Shown here piece after piece: positions 44,745-54,545 of a stretch of 64,000 nucleotides of DNA. The notes beneath the pieces were generated by a model. It worked only from the letters and a program-made list of their open reading frames with translations, was not told the DNA's origin and searched no databases. The position numbers were made by a program, and so were the translations under genes. The stretch lies in assembly GCA_030407085.1 (NCBI GenBank), contig CM059587.1:46412501-46476500 (forward strand), read 5' to 3'. Positions within the stretch are counted from its first letter, which is position 1. Each line of letters starts with the position of its first letter. Source of the DNA: Trichopria drosophilae. Its lineage: Eukaryota > Arthropoda > Insecta > Hymenoptera > Diapriidae.

Positions 44745-45704
44745 TTTATTTTCAGAAATAAAAAAAAATTAAAATATATATAAAAAAATTAAAAAATATA
44801 TTAAAAAATTAAAATATATAAAAAAAATAATTTAAATAATTTAATAAATTTTCAATTCAAATAAAATAAAATAAAATTTTAAAAACGCAACGGCTTGAAA
44901 TAATATTCGCCACGTTGCCAAAAATTTCCGTTTAATAAATATTCAAAACAACACACACAATATTCAAATAAAATAAAATAAAAGTTTAAATTTAATAATA
45001 ATTGTTTTATTTTATTAATTCGAAAATAAACTAGTAAAATAAAATTAAAAATAAAAACAAAAACTAAAAATTATTCTTAAATAAAAATAAAATAATACAA
45101 AAGAAATAATTATTAAATTCAAAAATATAAATTATCAAAAAAAAATGAAAGTCAATAAATTAAAATAAATTCACGTTTCCGGTTTGTTAACTATCACATT
45201 CAAATTATTTTCCAGTCACTATTACAATTAGTCACTTCTTAAAATTAATTTAAAACAAACTGTCATTTCAAATAATTTACATTTACGATACAACACAATG
45301 GACATATTCAATTTCACAAATATACATAATAATTTAACACAAATAATTAAAATTTCAAATAAATATAATGTAATTAAAAATAAATTTTTGTTACCTTCTC
45401 GATGAATAAAAATATATATTTCTCCTTTATCTATTTGAAATAAATAGTCACCATGAGCACATGTTAACGCATAACGGCCAACAACTGCCACATAGAATTT
45501 ATGTCCTTGATCTTTTCCGGACACTTCTCACAAAAATTTAAAACAAAAATGGGAAGTTTTATTCCTTTTAATAAAATATATTTTCCTAAAGGAGTCAAAT
45601 TTTCAGACTTCAGATATTTTATTCTAAACAGTGAAGATCTGAAACAAAACTAATCAAATTAATTCACTTATTCCAATTCCAAATTTTTGCAACGGAACAA
45701 GTAT
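44745..45704 (-). other. Leader of the gypsy element, very AT-rich
   Basis: About 960 bp between the primer site and Gag, dominated by A/T. One short frame (45524-45228) starts with GTG, not ATG, and is probably not a protein. Within it 'cgagaag|gtaac' at about 45395 on the minus strand would make a fair splice donor for a subgenomic RNA. Confidence 0.4.
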
Positions 45705-45720
45705 CCTGGCAGGATCGCCA
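45705..45720 (-). promoter_or_regulatory. Probable tRNA primer-binding site of the gypsy element
   Basis: Seven bases inside the 5' LTR (minus strand) lies TGGCGATCCTGCCAGG. It starts with TGG, the complement of the CCA end of tRNAs, as a gypsy primer site should. Which tRNA it pairs with is not certain. Confidence 0.55.
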
Positions 45721-45727
45721 AATTTTC

Positions 45728-46717
45728 TGTTACGATAGTAACGGAATTTATTTTATGGTCCGGGATACCTTCACTATTCCTATACAGGAATTCGCAAAAA
45801 AAAATAGAAATGAAATGATACCTGAGTCTATCTAAATATCTGGACGACACAACACTAAAAAAAACTCACCACACACGTTCGAATTTATTTATTATTATTT
45901 ATTTAACTAAAACAATTATCGCGAAATATTTCTTACCTCGATAATCTATTAGCACTTTAATTTAATAGCTAAATTACACAAACTATGTCGCTTGCTATTT
46001 CTGGATGTAGTCAGGTCCGACTCTAGAAATTAACTGCTTGACAGTTGACACATTCAACTTTTCGTCAAGTCAGAATATCATCCTTGCACACTTACAAAGT
46101 ACATACACACGATAAATAATATAATACATAAACAGATATACCGAAGACTCACGCATTTACACACACAAATACGACCTACAACCTATACAATGATACATAC
46201 ATATTATGTTACACAATTACATAAATTTATTTTATTTGTATAACTAATTACTAATTATTAATATTATTATATTGGAATGGAATAAATCCAAAATACTATT
46301 TAGTATTAAAAATCCCAATATAATAATATGTTCTTTTTAATTAAAATATAAAATTAGAAATTGTCGATTTAATAATTGTATGAAAATTATAATAGTCACT
46401 GAAAAGAAATAGTCTATTTCTTGGAATCGCATTAGGCCGGTGAGCGTATGCATGTGTCGCGCGTAGTTGTGATCCGGTTCATTTGTATTAGAGAATACTT
46501 ATTTCTATTTCGTTCTCAAATAGAAATTCTATTACTATTTAATTATTTTAAATTTTATAAAACTATAATCCCTTTTTACATTGCATTAGAACGGAATAAT
46601 CCACAATACCGTTCAGTATTAATTTGTCTAATGCAATGAAATTAGATATATTATAATAAATGAAAATGAAATAAAATATTTATATAATAAAATTTAAAAA
46701 TTATACGGATCATAACA
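45728..46717 (-). repeat. Gypsy LTR (5' LTR of the element)
   Basis: 990 bp, same sequence as 38128-39118 apart from one A. It is followed by ACAG (46718-46721), the target duplication. Confidence 0.9.
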
Positions 46718-47442
46718 ACAGCATTTTTATACAAATATATTAAAGTTGCAATCCTAATTAAAAGAATTATTATTATTATAAAAGCAGTTTCGTTGGATTC
46801 AATACATTGCCTATTGTCATCCATTAGCAAAAATTTCCGTATTATAATCGCGAATAATAAAATTTTGATTTTTTTTATGTGAAAATGTATAAATTGAACT
46901 TAAATCATAAAAGTTGAACAAAAAAAATTCTTAATTAACTTCTGAAATCTGAATTTAGAATTCTTTGGTTCGATGTATACGACTGAATCGCATTTTATAG
47001 ATTTTCAATATTAAAAACACTCGAATTGGTTAAAATACAATAACAATTGATATTGGATTGCATGAATAAATTTAATACATTGCTTTTGCATATCTCCTTA
47101 AAAGAAGTAAAGTTTCTTTAATATATTAATTAAGAAATTAAGAATTTCAGACATGTCAATAAGTTAAAAATATTTTTGAAAAATAAATGATTAAAATAAT
47201 GATTCTTTTAGTTAGGGTTACAACTGATATAGTTTTATAAAAATAATTCAAAGCCATAATTAATAATATCTAATCGAATAAATTTCGGAGGAAATAAATT
47301 ACGGAATTTTTTCATTTGCTTTAATGTTACATCTGTCAAAATAAATGAAGAAAACATAAACATATGTTAAATTATCTGATAAATAATTTTCATATACACA
47401 ATCTTTATTATGCAAATAAATAAGAAAAAAAGGAATTTTGTT

Positions 47443-48469
47443 TGTTTTTTTTTTTTATTTATTTATATCAACGGGTATTACCCCTTTTACAACAATATAA
47501 AATATAAACATAGCCGCAACTTAATATATTAATTTCAAGTTAATAGTACTTATACAATAACGCCTTGATACATCTCTGAAAAGTGTAGGAGGAACCTTCT
47601 AAAAATATAATTCTGGTTTCATAAGTCATAGCATTTGCTAAGTTACATAGCCTAAATATCGGTGCATTTCGACCATAATTTGTACGTGGAATGTTTAATG
47701 AAAAGATGTTCGGGTTTCTAATATTGCTAGTGTTCGCATTCCAATTTAATTTGTTGTGTAAAAACGGACAATCAATATATTTGTGGACTACTCTATATAA
47801 GAGATTAAGGTCAAATTTAATTTGGTTGAAATTGAATTGTATTCATGTGAAAATGGATGAATTGGTGTTCCAAGTTTATATGCTGCATATCGTAAAAATT
47901 TATGTTGTACCCTTTCTATAGAATTCATATCCACATCATACGTCGGTGACCAAATTGGCGATGCATAAAGTAAAATAGACCGAATTAGAGTTATGAAAAG
48001 CATTCTTATTGTGTCAATAAGAGTGAAGTTTATACTTGTCCTTTGTAAAAATCCCAACATTTTTAGTGCTTTATTAGTAACATAATTAATATGATTTTTG
48101 AAAGTCAGTTTCTCATCAAAAATTACTCCGAGATCTTTTATTTGGGAAATTGTAGATAATTGTTGACCTGGCAGTATATATTCAAAGTTTAAGGGATTCC
48201 TAGATTTAAAATAGGATATAGAATGGCATTACTGTAAATTTAATGACATCATATTTCTTATACACCAATCCGAAAATCTATCAAGATCGTCCTGAAGTAA
48301 TTTGGCATCCGATAAAGAATTTATGTTTCGAAAAATTTTAACATCATCAGCGAAAAGTAATATTTGTGAATTTTGAATCACTGAAGAGACATCGTTGATA
48401 TATAAAAGAAACAGCAACGGGCCTAAATGAGATCCTTGCGGTACTCCAGAAGTTACTTGTATATTCTTC
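47443..48469 (-). mobile_element. LINE fragment (jockey/CR1-like), 1.03 kb, TSD GAATTTTGTT
   Basis: The segment is bracketed by GAATTTTGTT at 47433-47442 and 48470-48479 and ends (minus strand) in an A-rich tail seen as T's at 47446-47457. It interrupts SINE-like copy 6. Only the 3' part of an ORF2 is present. Confidence 0.8.
47780..48469 (-). pseudogene. LINE reverse transcriptase C-terminal fragment
   Basis: The frame reads 'TSGVPQGSHLGPLLFLL' and the catalytic 'LFADDVKIF' near its start, then 'WCIRNMMSLNLQ' and a stop. After a frame change come 'DLGVIFDEKLTF' and 'RSILLYASPIW' with 'VQHKFLRYAAYK', the thumb region of jockey-superfamily LINEs. The fingers and endonuclease were lost by 5' truncation at insertion. 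Confidence 0.75.
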
Positions 48470-49221
48470 GAATTTTGTTGAAAAAAAAAAAATAAATAAA
48501 TCGTCCCGTACTGGGCGCGAACACCAAAAAACTGCGCCACATTCCAGCACTTTAACCACTAGGCTACCAAGCATTACGAAATTATGTATCTAGTAATGTT
48601 GTATATGAACATCGGCAGAAGAAATTTGTTTAATGAAAAAATAATTAACATTAACAAGAGAAATAAAGAAAGCAATCTATATGTAATATTGAAAATTACA
48701 TAATTTTAAAAATTGAAAAAAAAAAATTATTCAGGATAGTTGAAACTTAGCTAGCATATTTTTGAGCATATTTTTGAGCATATTTTTGTTCATACAATGA
48801 AATTAATATCTTATTATCAATATTATTTTTAATTAATTATTCTTTATCGAATTGAATTTACATTAAAAAATAATTCATTTCGATTAAAACAACTTGATTT
48901 ATGAAAGTATGAATTTTCCTGATAAATAACAATAATTAATTGAATCTTCATTTTGAATCTTGAATTGAATCTTGAATTTGAGTTTGTGTTACACATTTCA
49001 TGGATTTGACACATTTTACATAAGCCCAAAACGTGGTTATATCCGTTATGTCACACAAGATGTTTGATACATACAGTACAGACAGTATTTTGTTTACATT
49101 CTTGTGGCTCTAACACAGCCAATCAGCGAGCAAGCAACGTTCCACCGGAATCGACCAATCACGAGGCGCGTAGCCTTAACATGGGTTTCCCTATGTTCAC
49201 TTCTATCAGACTCACCCTGTA

Positions 49222-49447
49222 GACGCGTAGAAGCACAGAGAGGCTAGGGCGGTTGGGACGATGAATTTATACCCGGGAGATGGCACCGCTGCGGGCTTTC
49301 GTATAGGGATTGACCCTATTTCCTATTGACTGGTGAGAAGGAATTGAAACACGAGAAGTTAACTAAACATTTATTTAACCATATGTAAATGTTCGCCTCT
49401 CGGACGTACAAGGCGCGAAGGCTCAAACCCAACTGGCACGCGCTCGC
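49222..49447. other. GC-rich stretch between nested block and second foldback
   Basis: No domain is recognised. It is GC-richer than its surroundings and reads continuously into the arm at 49448, so it may be part of the same LTR-like sequence. Confidence 0.3.
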
Positions 49448-50148
49448 CAGCGCGGCCAAACTGACCATTTCCGATCCCACTCAAGGCGCGTTTCTTCTCC
49501 CACCGCTTTCCGCCGCGTCACGCGAGACTCCGCCTCTCGAGCAATCAGGCGCGAGCAGGGATACCGCGAAAGTTGACTGCCGGCGCGCTGCTACGCGGAA
49601 CTCGCTTGCTCGCTTCATTTCAATTATATGCACGCAGTGGATTTGGATACTTGGATCTTCTCAATGTACTTTATTCAATATTTCGCTTTTATTATAATTG
49701 AACAAAACATAATAGCTGTTCATTTTTCTATGAGACGCATTATTTTCTAGTATACTAGACGTGCTAATAACATAAATCCATATTCATTTTCAAAATCGTA
49801 TTTTCGTATGACATAATTTCAGGAATCTTTTTTTTTACAATTTCAATATATTTTTCATGAAAACAAAAAATATCTTCTATACATATCTTTTTATCTAAAG
49901 ACGGAATTCAATGAATCATTTTTGTTTATTTCTTGATTCTATTTCACCATTAAAATCTACTTTTGGGTTAATAAAATACACAAAATTCACTTTTCTGATA
50001 TGAGAATACAATTTCATGCAATGTGTTAATTTTACTGTATTGTGTGCATGCTGTTATAATTTACGTAATTACTTAATTCATTTGCACTAATTTTATAAAC
50101 TGTATTTTCATAATGTGATCAAATTTCATTAATCGTTACTTTATAATT

Positions 50149-50403
50149 TTGATCTATTCTTCTTTTGAGGATTTTGAATATGGAAAAGAAACATTTAAGA
50201 AATATAATTTCTATTTAAATCCAAAATTCTATGAATTGTCACGTCCAGTGAAAAAGAACGACGTTGTGAGAAAAACAACGAATGATTATAAATTGAATTC
50301 GTCCCTCTTACCTTGGGACGACCGGGTTAGGGAAAATTTGTGGAATAAATTAATTGAAAGATTAATTCTATTCAAACAACAAATATATTTATTTTTACAC
50401 TAA
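50149..50403 (+). CDS. Unrecognised short open frame (84 codons)
   Basis: The frame opens at a TTG with no ATG until late, so it may be an exon or the end of a lost gene. Composition looks protein-like ('YNFYLNPKFYELSRPVKKND', 'LPWDDRVRENLWNKLIERL') but I recognise no family. It lies between the left foldback arm and the minisatellite, in a region otherwise made of repeats, so a transposon origin is likely. Confidence 0.25.
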   Translation: MIYSSFEDFEYGKETFKKYNFYLNPKFYELSRPVKKNDVVRKTTNDYKLNSSLLPWDDRVRENLWNKLIERLILFKQQIYLFLH

Positions 50404-50489
50404 CAATTACAAATTCAGTTTAATTATGAGTTCGTTGGGAGGACGACTTAGGAAATGGAGAAAAGTTGGAAGCCGTTAATGTTGGAGGC

Positions 50490-50931
50490 GACCTCTTAGT
50501 GGTACCTCGGACATTGTCCGGCATCCACGGTCAGAGATTGTTGGAAAGAAGAGTTGTAGAGGATTTAAAGAGGAAAGCGATCTCTTAGTGGTTCCTCGGA
50601 TATTGTCCGGCATCCTCGGTCAGAGATTGTTGGAAAGAAGAGTTGTAAAAAGGATTTAAAGAGGAAAACGATCTCTTAGTGGTTCCTCGGATATTGTCCG
50701 GCATCCACGGTCAGAGATCGTTGGAAAGTAAAATTGAAAAGGATATAAAAAAAAAGGAAAACGATCTTTTAGTGGTACCTCGGATATTATTATCCGGCAT
50801 CCACGGTCAGAGATCGTTGGAAAGTAAAATTGAAAAGGATTTAAAAAACAAGGAAAACGATCTTTTCGTGGTACCTCGGATATTATTATCCGGCATCCAC
50901 GGTCAGAGATCGTTGGAAAGTAAAATAAGGT
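50490..50931 (+). repeat. Minisatellite of 89-96 bp units, five copies
   Basis: Units begin at 50490, 50579, 50670, 50763 and 50859 (periods 89, 91, 93, 96). Each holds 'ggtacctcggatatt' and 'ccggcatccacggtcagaga'. From the third unit on, one frame stays open and encodes a 31-32-residue repeat ('LLSGIHGQRSLESKI'); the earlier units differ by lengths not divisible by three. There is no ATG at its start (GTG at 50679). A purine-rich block near 51134 follows, perhaps a polypurine tract of a lost LTR element. Confidence 0.65.
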
Positions 50932-51459
50932 TTGGAAGAGGAAAACAACAAAGGCAGTTCTCTCTTGAAAAGAAAATATAAAAGTATCTTACCAAATATT
51001 AGAATTTTTAGTCAGAAAGTAGAAATGAGACGAGTAAGGAAGAACTAACTTTTCTTTTTTTCAGGGCTCAAACTCGTCGACTCGGTTGCGAGTTCGAGTT
51101 TTCCCCTTCTTTACATTTTAAGGTTTTATATTGGAGGAGGAGGAAGAACTGTGTCTTAGATTGGATAAATGGGAAGAAAATGGTCGGGCCTAATGCCCTA
51201 GCGAAAGGAAAGATAGCTCTGTCATTCCTCCCACCTAACGATCTCCGATTTGTTATTAATAACTACATTCGTAATAAATAATAATTGTAGACGCAATGGT
51301 CGCAAATATTATTATAGTAAAATATATGTATAAATAAGAAAGTAATATTATTAATATAATTAGGCGAGTTAATAATTCGAATTATAATTCCATTCGAATT
51401 AACGCAGCGCAACGCTCGCAAGTATTATAGTAATATATATATATATATATATATATATA

Positions 51460-54322
51460 CAGGGTGGCCGATTTATCTGAAGACATCGAAATATCTCGAG
51501 AACTATGCACAGAATCAAAAAAGTTGTCGGATGAAAGTTGTTCGACACGAAGGGGGGCATCCAGTGATAATTAAATTTGCCCCCTCCCCAACCCCTGGAG
51601 GTGGAGTGGGGGCAAAAACAATAAAACTTAAATAGGAACCCCCATTTTTTATTGCAGATTTGGATTCTCCGGAAAAAAGTACACCAATTTGACCTAGGAG
51701 CTATTGCATTTTGGTTCACAGGTGGCGCTGTAATCGATAAAAATCCAAATTTATCTGAAGACATTGAAATACCTCGAGAACTATGCACAGAATCAAAAAA
51801 GTTGTCGGATGAAAGTTGTTCGACACGAAGGGGGGCATCCAGGGGGCAAATAGGGACAATTTGATCCCTTTATGAAAATTTAATATTAAAAATTCTAATA
51901 TTAGAATTTTTAATATTAGAATTTAGTAATATCAATTGCGAAAATTGTTATTCTGAATATGAAATTTTAATAATGTCCATTCGAAAAATTAAGATTATGA
52001 ATAATTGATATTCTTCATATTAAAAATCAAAACTGATTACATAAAAATTGTGTATACAATATGGAAGCAATTTTATAAATAAGTTTTCTACCTTCAATAA
52101 AATTACATTTTAGGTTTTAAATTTATTGTTTAATAAACAAAAAGAGGACATCACGCAATCCATTAAAAAACGCGTCATGTCCCTTCACTCAGCTCATTCA
52201 TTCTCTCTCTGTATGTTTTTTCCGAAATGAGAATAAATAAGCTGAGCATTGACGGTCAAACCAGCTTCTATTAAACAAAACGAAACTCTTACTTCGTTTG
52301 GGGATTTCGTCGCCATCTACCGGACCCCGAGAGAACTCACGTGGTTTCATACATGTACATCGCTTGCATTTCGGCCATCACCGGCGCCGGTTCTGTTACA
52401 TAACGCTAGAGGGCGACATAACTCGAAAATAAAGTAGCATATCATTTTATACATAAGTTGAGTCACACGTAACCAATTCACCTACATTTTTCTCTACTTT
52501 CCTGAAGGGAAGTAAATGGATATCGCGACTTTCTAATCCCCATATTAAAATTTAGTATTCACGGTCTCTCAGTGTAAGACTGTTTTTGAAGTCCATTGTA
52601 TTGGTAGTAATTCGGTCGGAGGTCACTTTGCTTTTAGAATAACAACGTTCCGTTTACGCGACTATTTTTTGTCTACCCTTCATTGCTTAAATCGAATTGC
52701 AAGTTAAAAATGAATCCTGCTACAGTTCCCGAAAAATCGAAATGATTCTTATTTATGGTGAATGTAAGAGGAATATTGACGATGCTGTTGCGTTGTATGC
52801 TGAGCGTTTTCCAGATAATGCTCGCTCGCGTTCTTTTTTTTACAAAGTTGTGAATGCCTTTCACTCTGATGGCAGCGTACAAATGAAAAAAAGGAATCGA
52901 AGATTAACAGTTACAGGAGAAGCTAACGAAGTAGCTGTACTAGCAGCTATTCACCAAAATCCACATGTAAGCACACGACAATTACATCGCGATTCCGGCA
53001 TTTCCAGAGACAGTATTCAAAGAATATTGCATCGTCATAAGTTTCACCCATATCACATTTCACTGCACCAGGAACTAGATGGCGATGATTTTCATAACCG
53101 CGTGCTGTTTTGTGAATGGGCATTTCAAAAAATGCAAACGAACCACAATTTCTTTGCTAATGTATTATTTTTAGATGAATCTACATTCACGAACCATGGT
53201 GGCGTCAATAGGCATAATATGCATTATTGGAGCGTAGAAAATCCCCATTGGTTACGACAAGTTAATCATCAACGTCCTTGGTCGGTGAACGTTTGGTGTG
53301 GAATCATAGGAAATAAACTCATTGGTCCTTATTTTATTGAAGGTAATTTGAATGGAACAAAATATCGAGATTTCCTAGAACAAGAAGTACCATTACTACT
53401 TGAGGATGATGCTATGGACGTCCGACGGACAATGTGGTTTCAGCATGATGGTTGCCCAGCACATTTTTCAAGAGTAGCAAGGGAAATACTAGACCGTGAT
53501 TACAATGGTAGGTGGATTGGTAGAGGTGGCCCCATTAATTGGCCTGCGAGGTCACCTGATCTAACATCTCCGGATTTCTTCCTATGGGGTTACCTAAAAG
53601 GTAAGGTTTATGAACAAGTACCAACGACTCGTGAAAACATGGTGGAACGCATAAGAACTGCTTGCGCAGAAATTTCTGCAGATATGATTCTATCATGTAT
53701 AAAGTCATTTGAAGAAAGAATAAATAAATGCATTGAAGTGGAAGGTCAACATTTCGAACACTTACTCAAGTAAGTGAACAGTGAGACAGTGAGAGGCAAG
53801 GGGACTCACGTAAAACAAGCACCCCAAAGGGAACAGAAAAATACTACGTCCACATACTGGGGGTTCCTATTTATGTTTTATTGTTTTTGCCCCCACTCCA
53901 CCCCCAGGGGATGGGGGAGGGGGTAAATTTCATTATTACTGGATGCCCGCCTTCGTGTCGAACAACTTTCATCCGACAACTTTTTTGATTCTGTGCATAG
54001 TTCTCGAGGTATTTCAATGTCTTCGGATAAATTTGGATTTTTATCGATTACAGCGCCACCTGTGAACCAAAATGCAATAGCTCCTAGGTCAAATTCGTGT
54101 ACTTTTTTCCGGAGAATCCAAATCTGCAATAAAAAATGGGGGTTCCTATTTAAGTTTTATTGTTTTTGCCACCACTCCACCCCCAGGGGATGGGGGAGGG
54201 GGTAAATTTCATTATCACTGGATGCCCCCCTTCGTGTCGAACAACTTTCATCCGACAACTTTTTTGATTCTGTGCATAGTTCTCGAGATATTTCGATGTC
54301 TTCAGATAAATCGGCCACCCTG
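51460..54322 (+). mobile_element. Tc1/mariner-type DD41D transposon, 2.86 kb
   Basis: The ends are CAGGGTGGCCGATTTATC and its mirror 'gataaatcggccaccctg'. TA precedes the left end; TG, perhaps a mutated TA, follows the right. The inverted repeats are long (about 380 bp) and contain an internal direct repeat: the 'cgagaactatgcacagaatc' block occurs twice at each end. A nearly complete transposase lies between them. Size and structure suggest a recently active element. Confidence 0.85.
52742..53773 (+). CDS. Tc1/mariner-superfamily transposase, DD41D
   Basis: 343 codons from the first in-frame ATG (52742). The N-terminal half has helix-turn-helix features: 'MILIYGECKRNIDDAVALYA' opens the first DNA-binding unit, and 'VSTRQLHRDSGISRDSIQRI' the second. 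The catalytic domain carries D145 ('VLFLDEST'), D236 ('WFQHDGCPAH') and D278 ('SPDLTSPDFFLWG') with 41 residues between the last two. That spacing defines the DD41D (rosa/visitor-like) group, as I recall it. It should cut and paste the surrounding element at TA sites. An ATG at 52710 starts 'MNPATVPEKSK' and hits a stop one frame away, so a single-base shift may have cost the first dozen residues; otherwise the frame is intact. Confidence 0.85.
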   Translation: MILIYGECKRNIDDAVALYAERFPDNARSRSFFYKVVNAFHSDGSVQMKKRNRRLTVTGEANEVAVLAAIHQNPHVSTRQLHRDSGISRDSIQRILHRHKFHPYHISLHQELDGDDFHNRVLFCEWAFQKMQTNHNFFANVLFLDESTFTNHGGVNRHNMHYWSVENPHWLRQVNHQRPWSVNVWCGIIGNKLIGPYFIEGNLNGTKYRDFLEQEVPLLLEDDAMDVRRTMWFQHDGCPAHFSRVAREILDRDYNGRWIGRGGPINWPARSPDLTSPDFFLWGYLKGKVYEQVPTTRENMVERIRTACAEISADMILSCIKSFEERINKCIEVEGQHFEHLLK

Positions 54323-54545
54323 TGTATATATATATATATATATATAATAGTATAATATTATTAATATAATTTGTTGAGTTAATAATTCTGATTATAATTC
54401 CATTCGAATTAACACAGCGCAACGCTCGCAAATATTATAGTAATATATATGTATAATAGGATAATATTATTAATATAATTTGTTGAGTTAATAATTCTAG
54501 TTATAATTCCATTCAAATTAACTCAGCGCAACGCTCGCAAGTATT

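Larger units (their letters stand above)
38128..46717 (-). mobile_element. Ty3/gypsy-type element with captured F-box gene, 8.6 kb, TSD ACAG
   Basis: Two LTRs (38128-39118 and 45728-46717), both TGTTACGATAG...GATCATAACA, flank the element, and ACAG is duplicated outside them. Orientation is minus: PBS next to the right LTR, polypurine tract next to the left LTR. Order of frames: Gag (44744-43731), a macro-like plus integrase protein (43525-41429), and an RRM/F-box/LRR protein (41298-39640). Protease, RT and RNase H are not found anywhere. The LTRs differ, as far as I can see, by one A in an A-run, so insertion was recent. The element should need an RT supplied by a relative. Confidence 0.85.
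47195..48571 (-). mobile_element. SINE-like unit, copy 6 (minus), split by a LINE fragment
   Basis: Mirror of copy 1: box A on the minus strand at about 48553-48570 ('ggtagcctagtggttaaag'), box B-like near 48510, body resuming after the LINE at 47442, tail near 47195. Confidence 0.6.
28188..48958. repeat. Giant foldback with about 3.9-kb arms, interrupted by later insertions
   Basis: The left arm (28188 to about 32040) is the reverse complement of the right arm (about 35500 to 48958) once the gypsy element (38128-46717) and a LINE fragment (47443-48469) are subtracted. Matching landmarks are 'attcaaaatgaag' at 28188 against 'cttcattttgaat' ending 48958, two mirrored SINE-like units, and mirrored 1.6-kb LINE copies. 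The gap between arms holds a CR1/L2-like LINE and about 650 bp of unassigned DNA. The arms look very similar, so they either arose recently or have been homogenised. Confidence 0.7.
23572..49219. mobile_element. 25.6-kb nested block bounded by MITE 'A' termini (TA TSD)
   Basis: The left end CAGGGTGAGTC at 23572 follows TA, and the right end GACTCACCCTG at 49219 precedes TA. Both ends continue inward as the same inverted repeat found in the 612-bp MITE at 5242-5853. The left arm is 23572-23739 plus, after an 8-bp-TSD insertion, 27252-27340. The right arm is about 48960-49219. A partial extra copy of the inner right arm lies at about 27585-27680. Everything between appears to have accumulated by insertion and inverted duplication. 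Whether it ever moved as one unit is unknown. Confidence 0.7.
51335..54545. repeat. About 110-bp tandem repeat, split by the DD41D transposon
   Basis: Three units share 'gagttaataattc', 'attataattccattc' and 'cagcgcaacgctcgcaa': about 51345-51440 left of the transposon, and about 54350-54445 and 54455-54545 to its right. The transposon sits at the TA-rich end of the first unit. Confidence 0.6.

Noticed and set aside
45228..45524. 98-codon frame in the gypsy leader
   Set aside because: It starts with GTG rather than ATG, is very AT-rich towards its end, and has no recognisable domain; kept only as a possible leader exon with a donor site.
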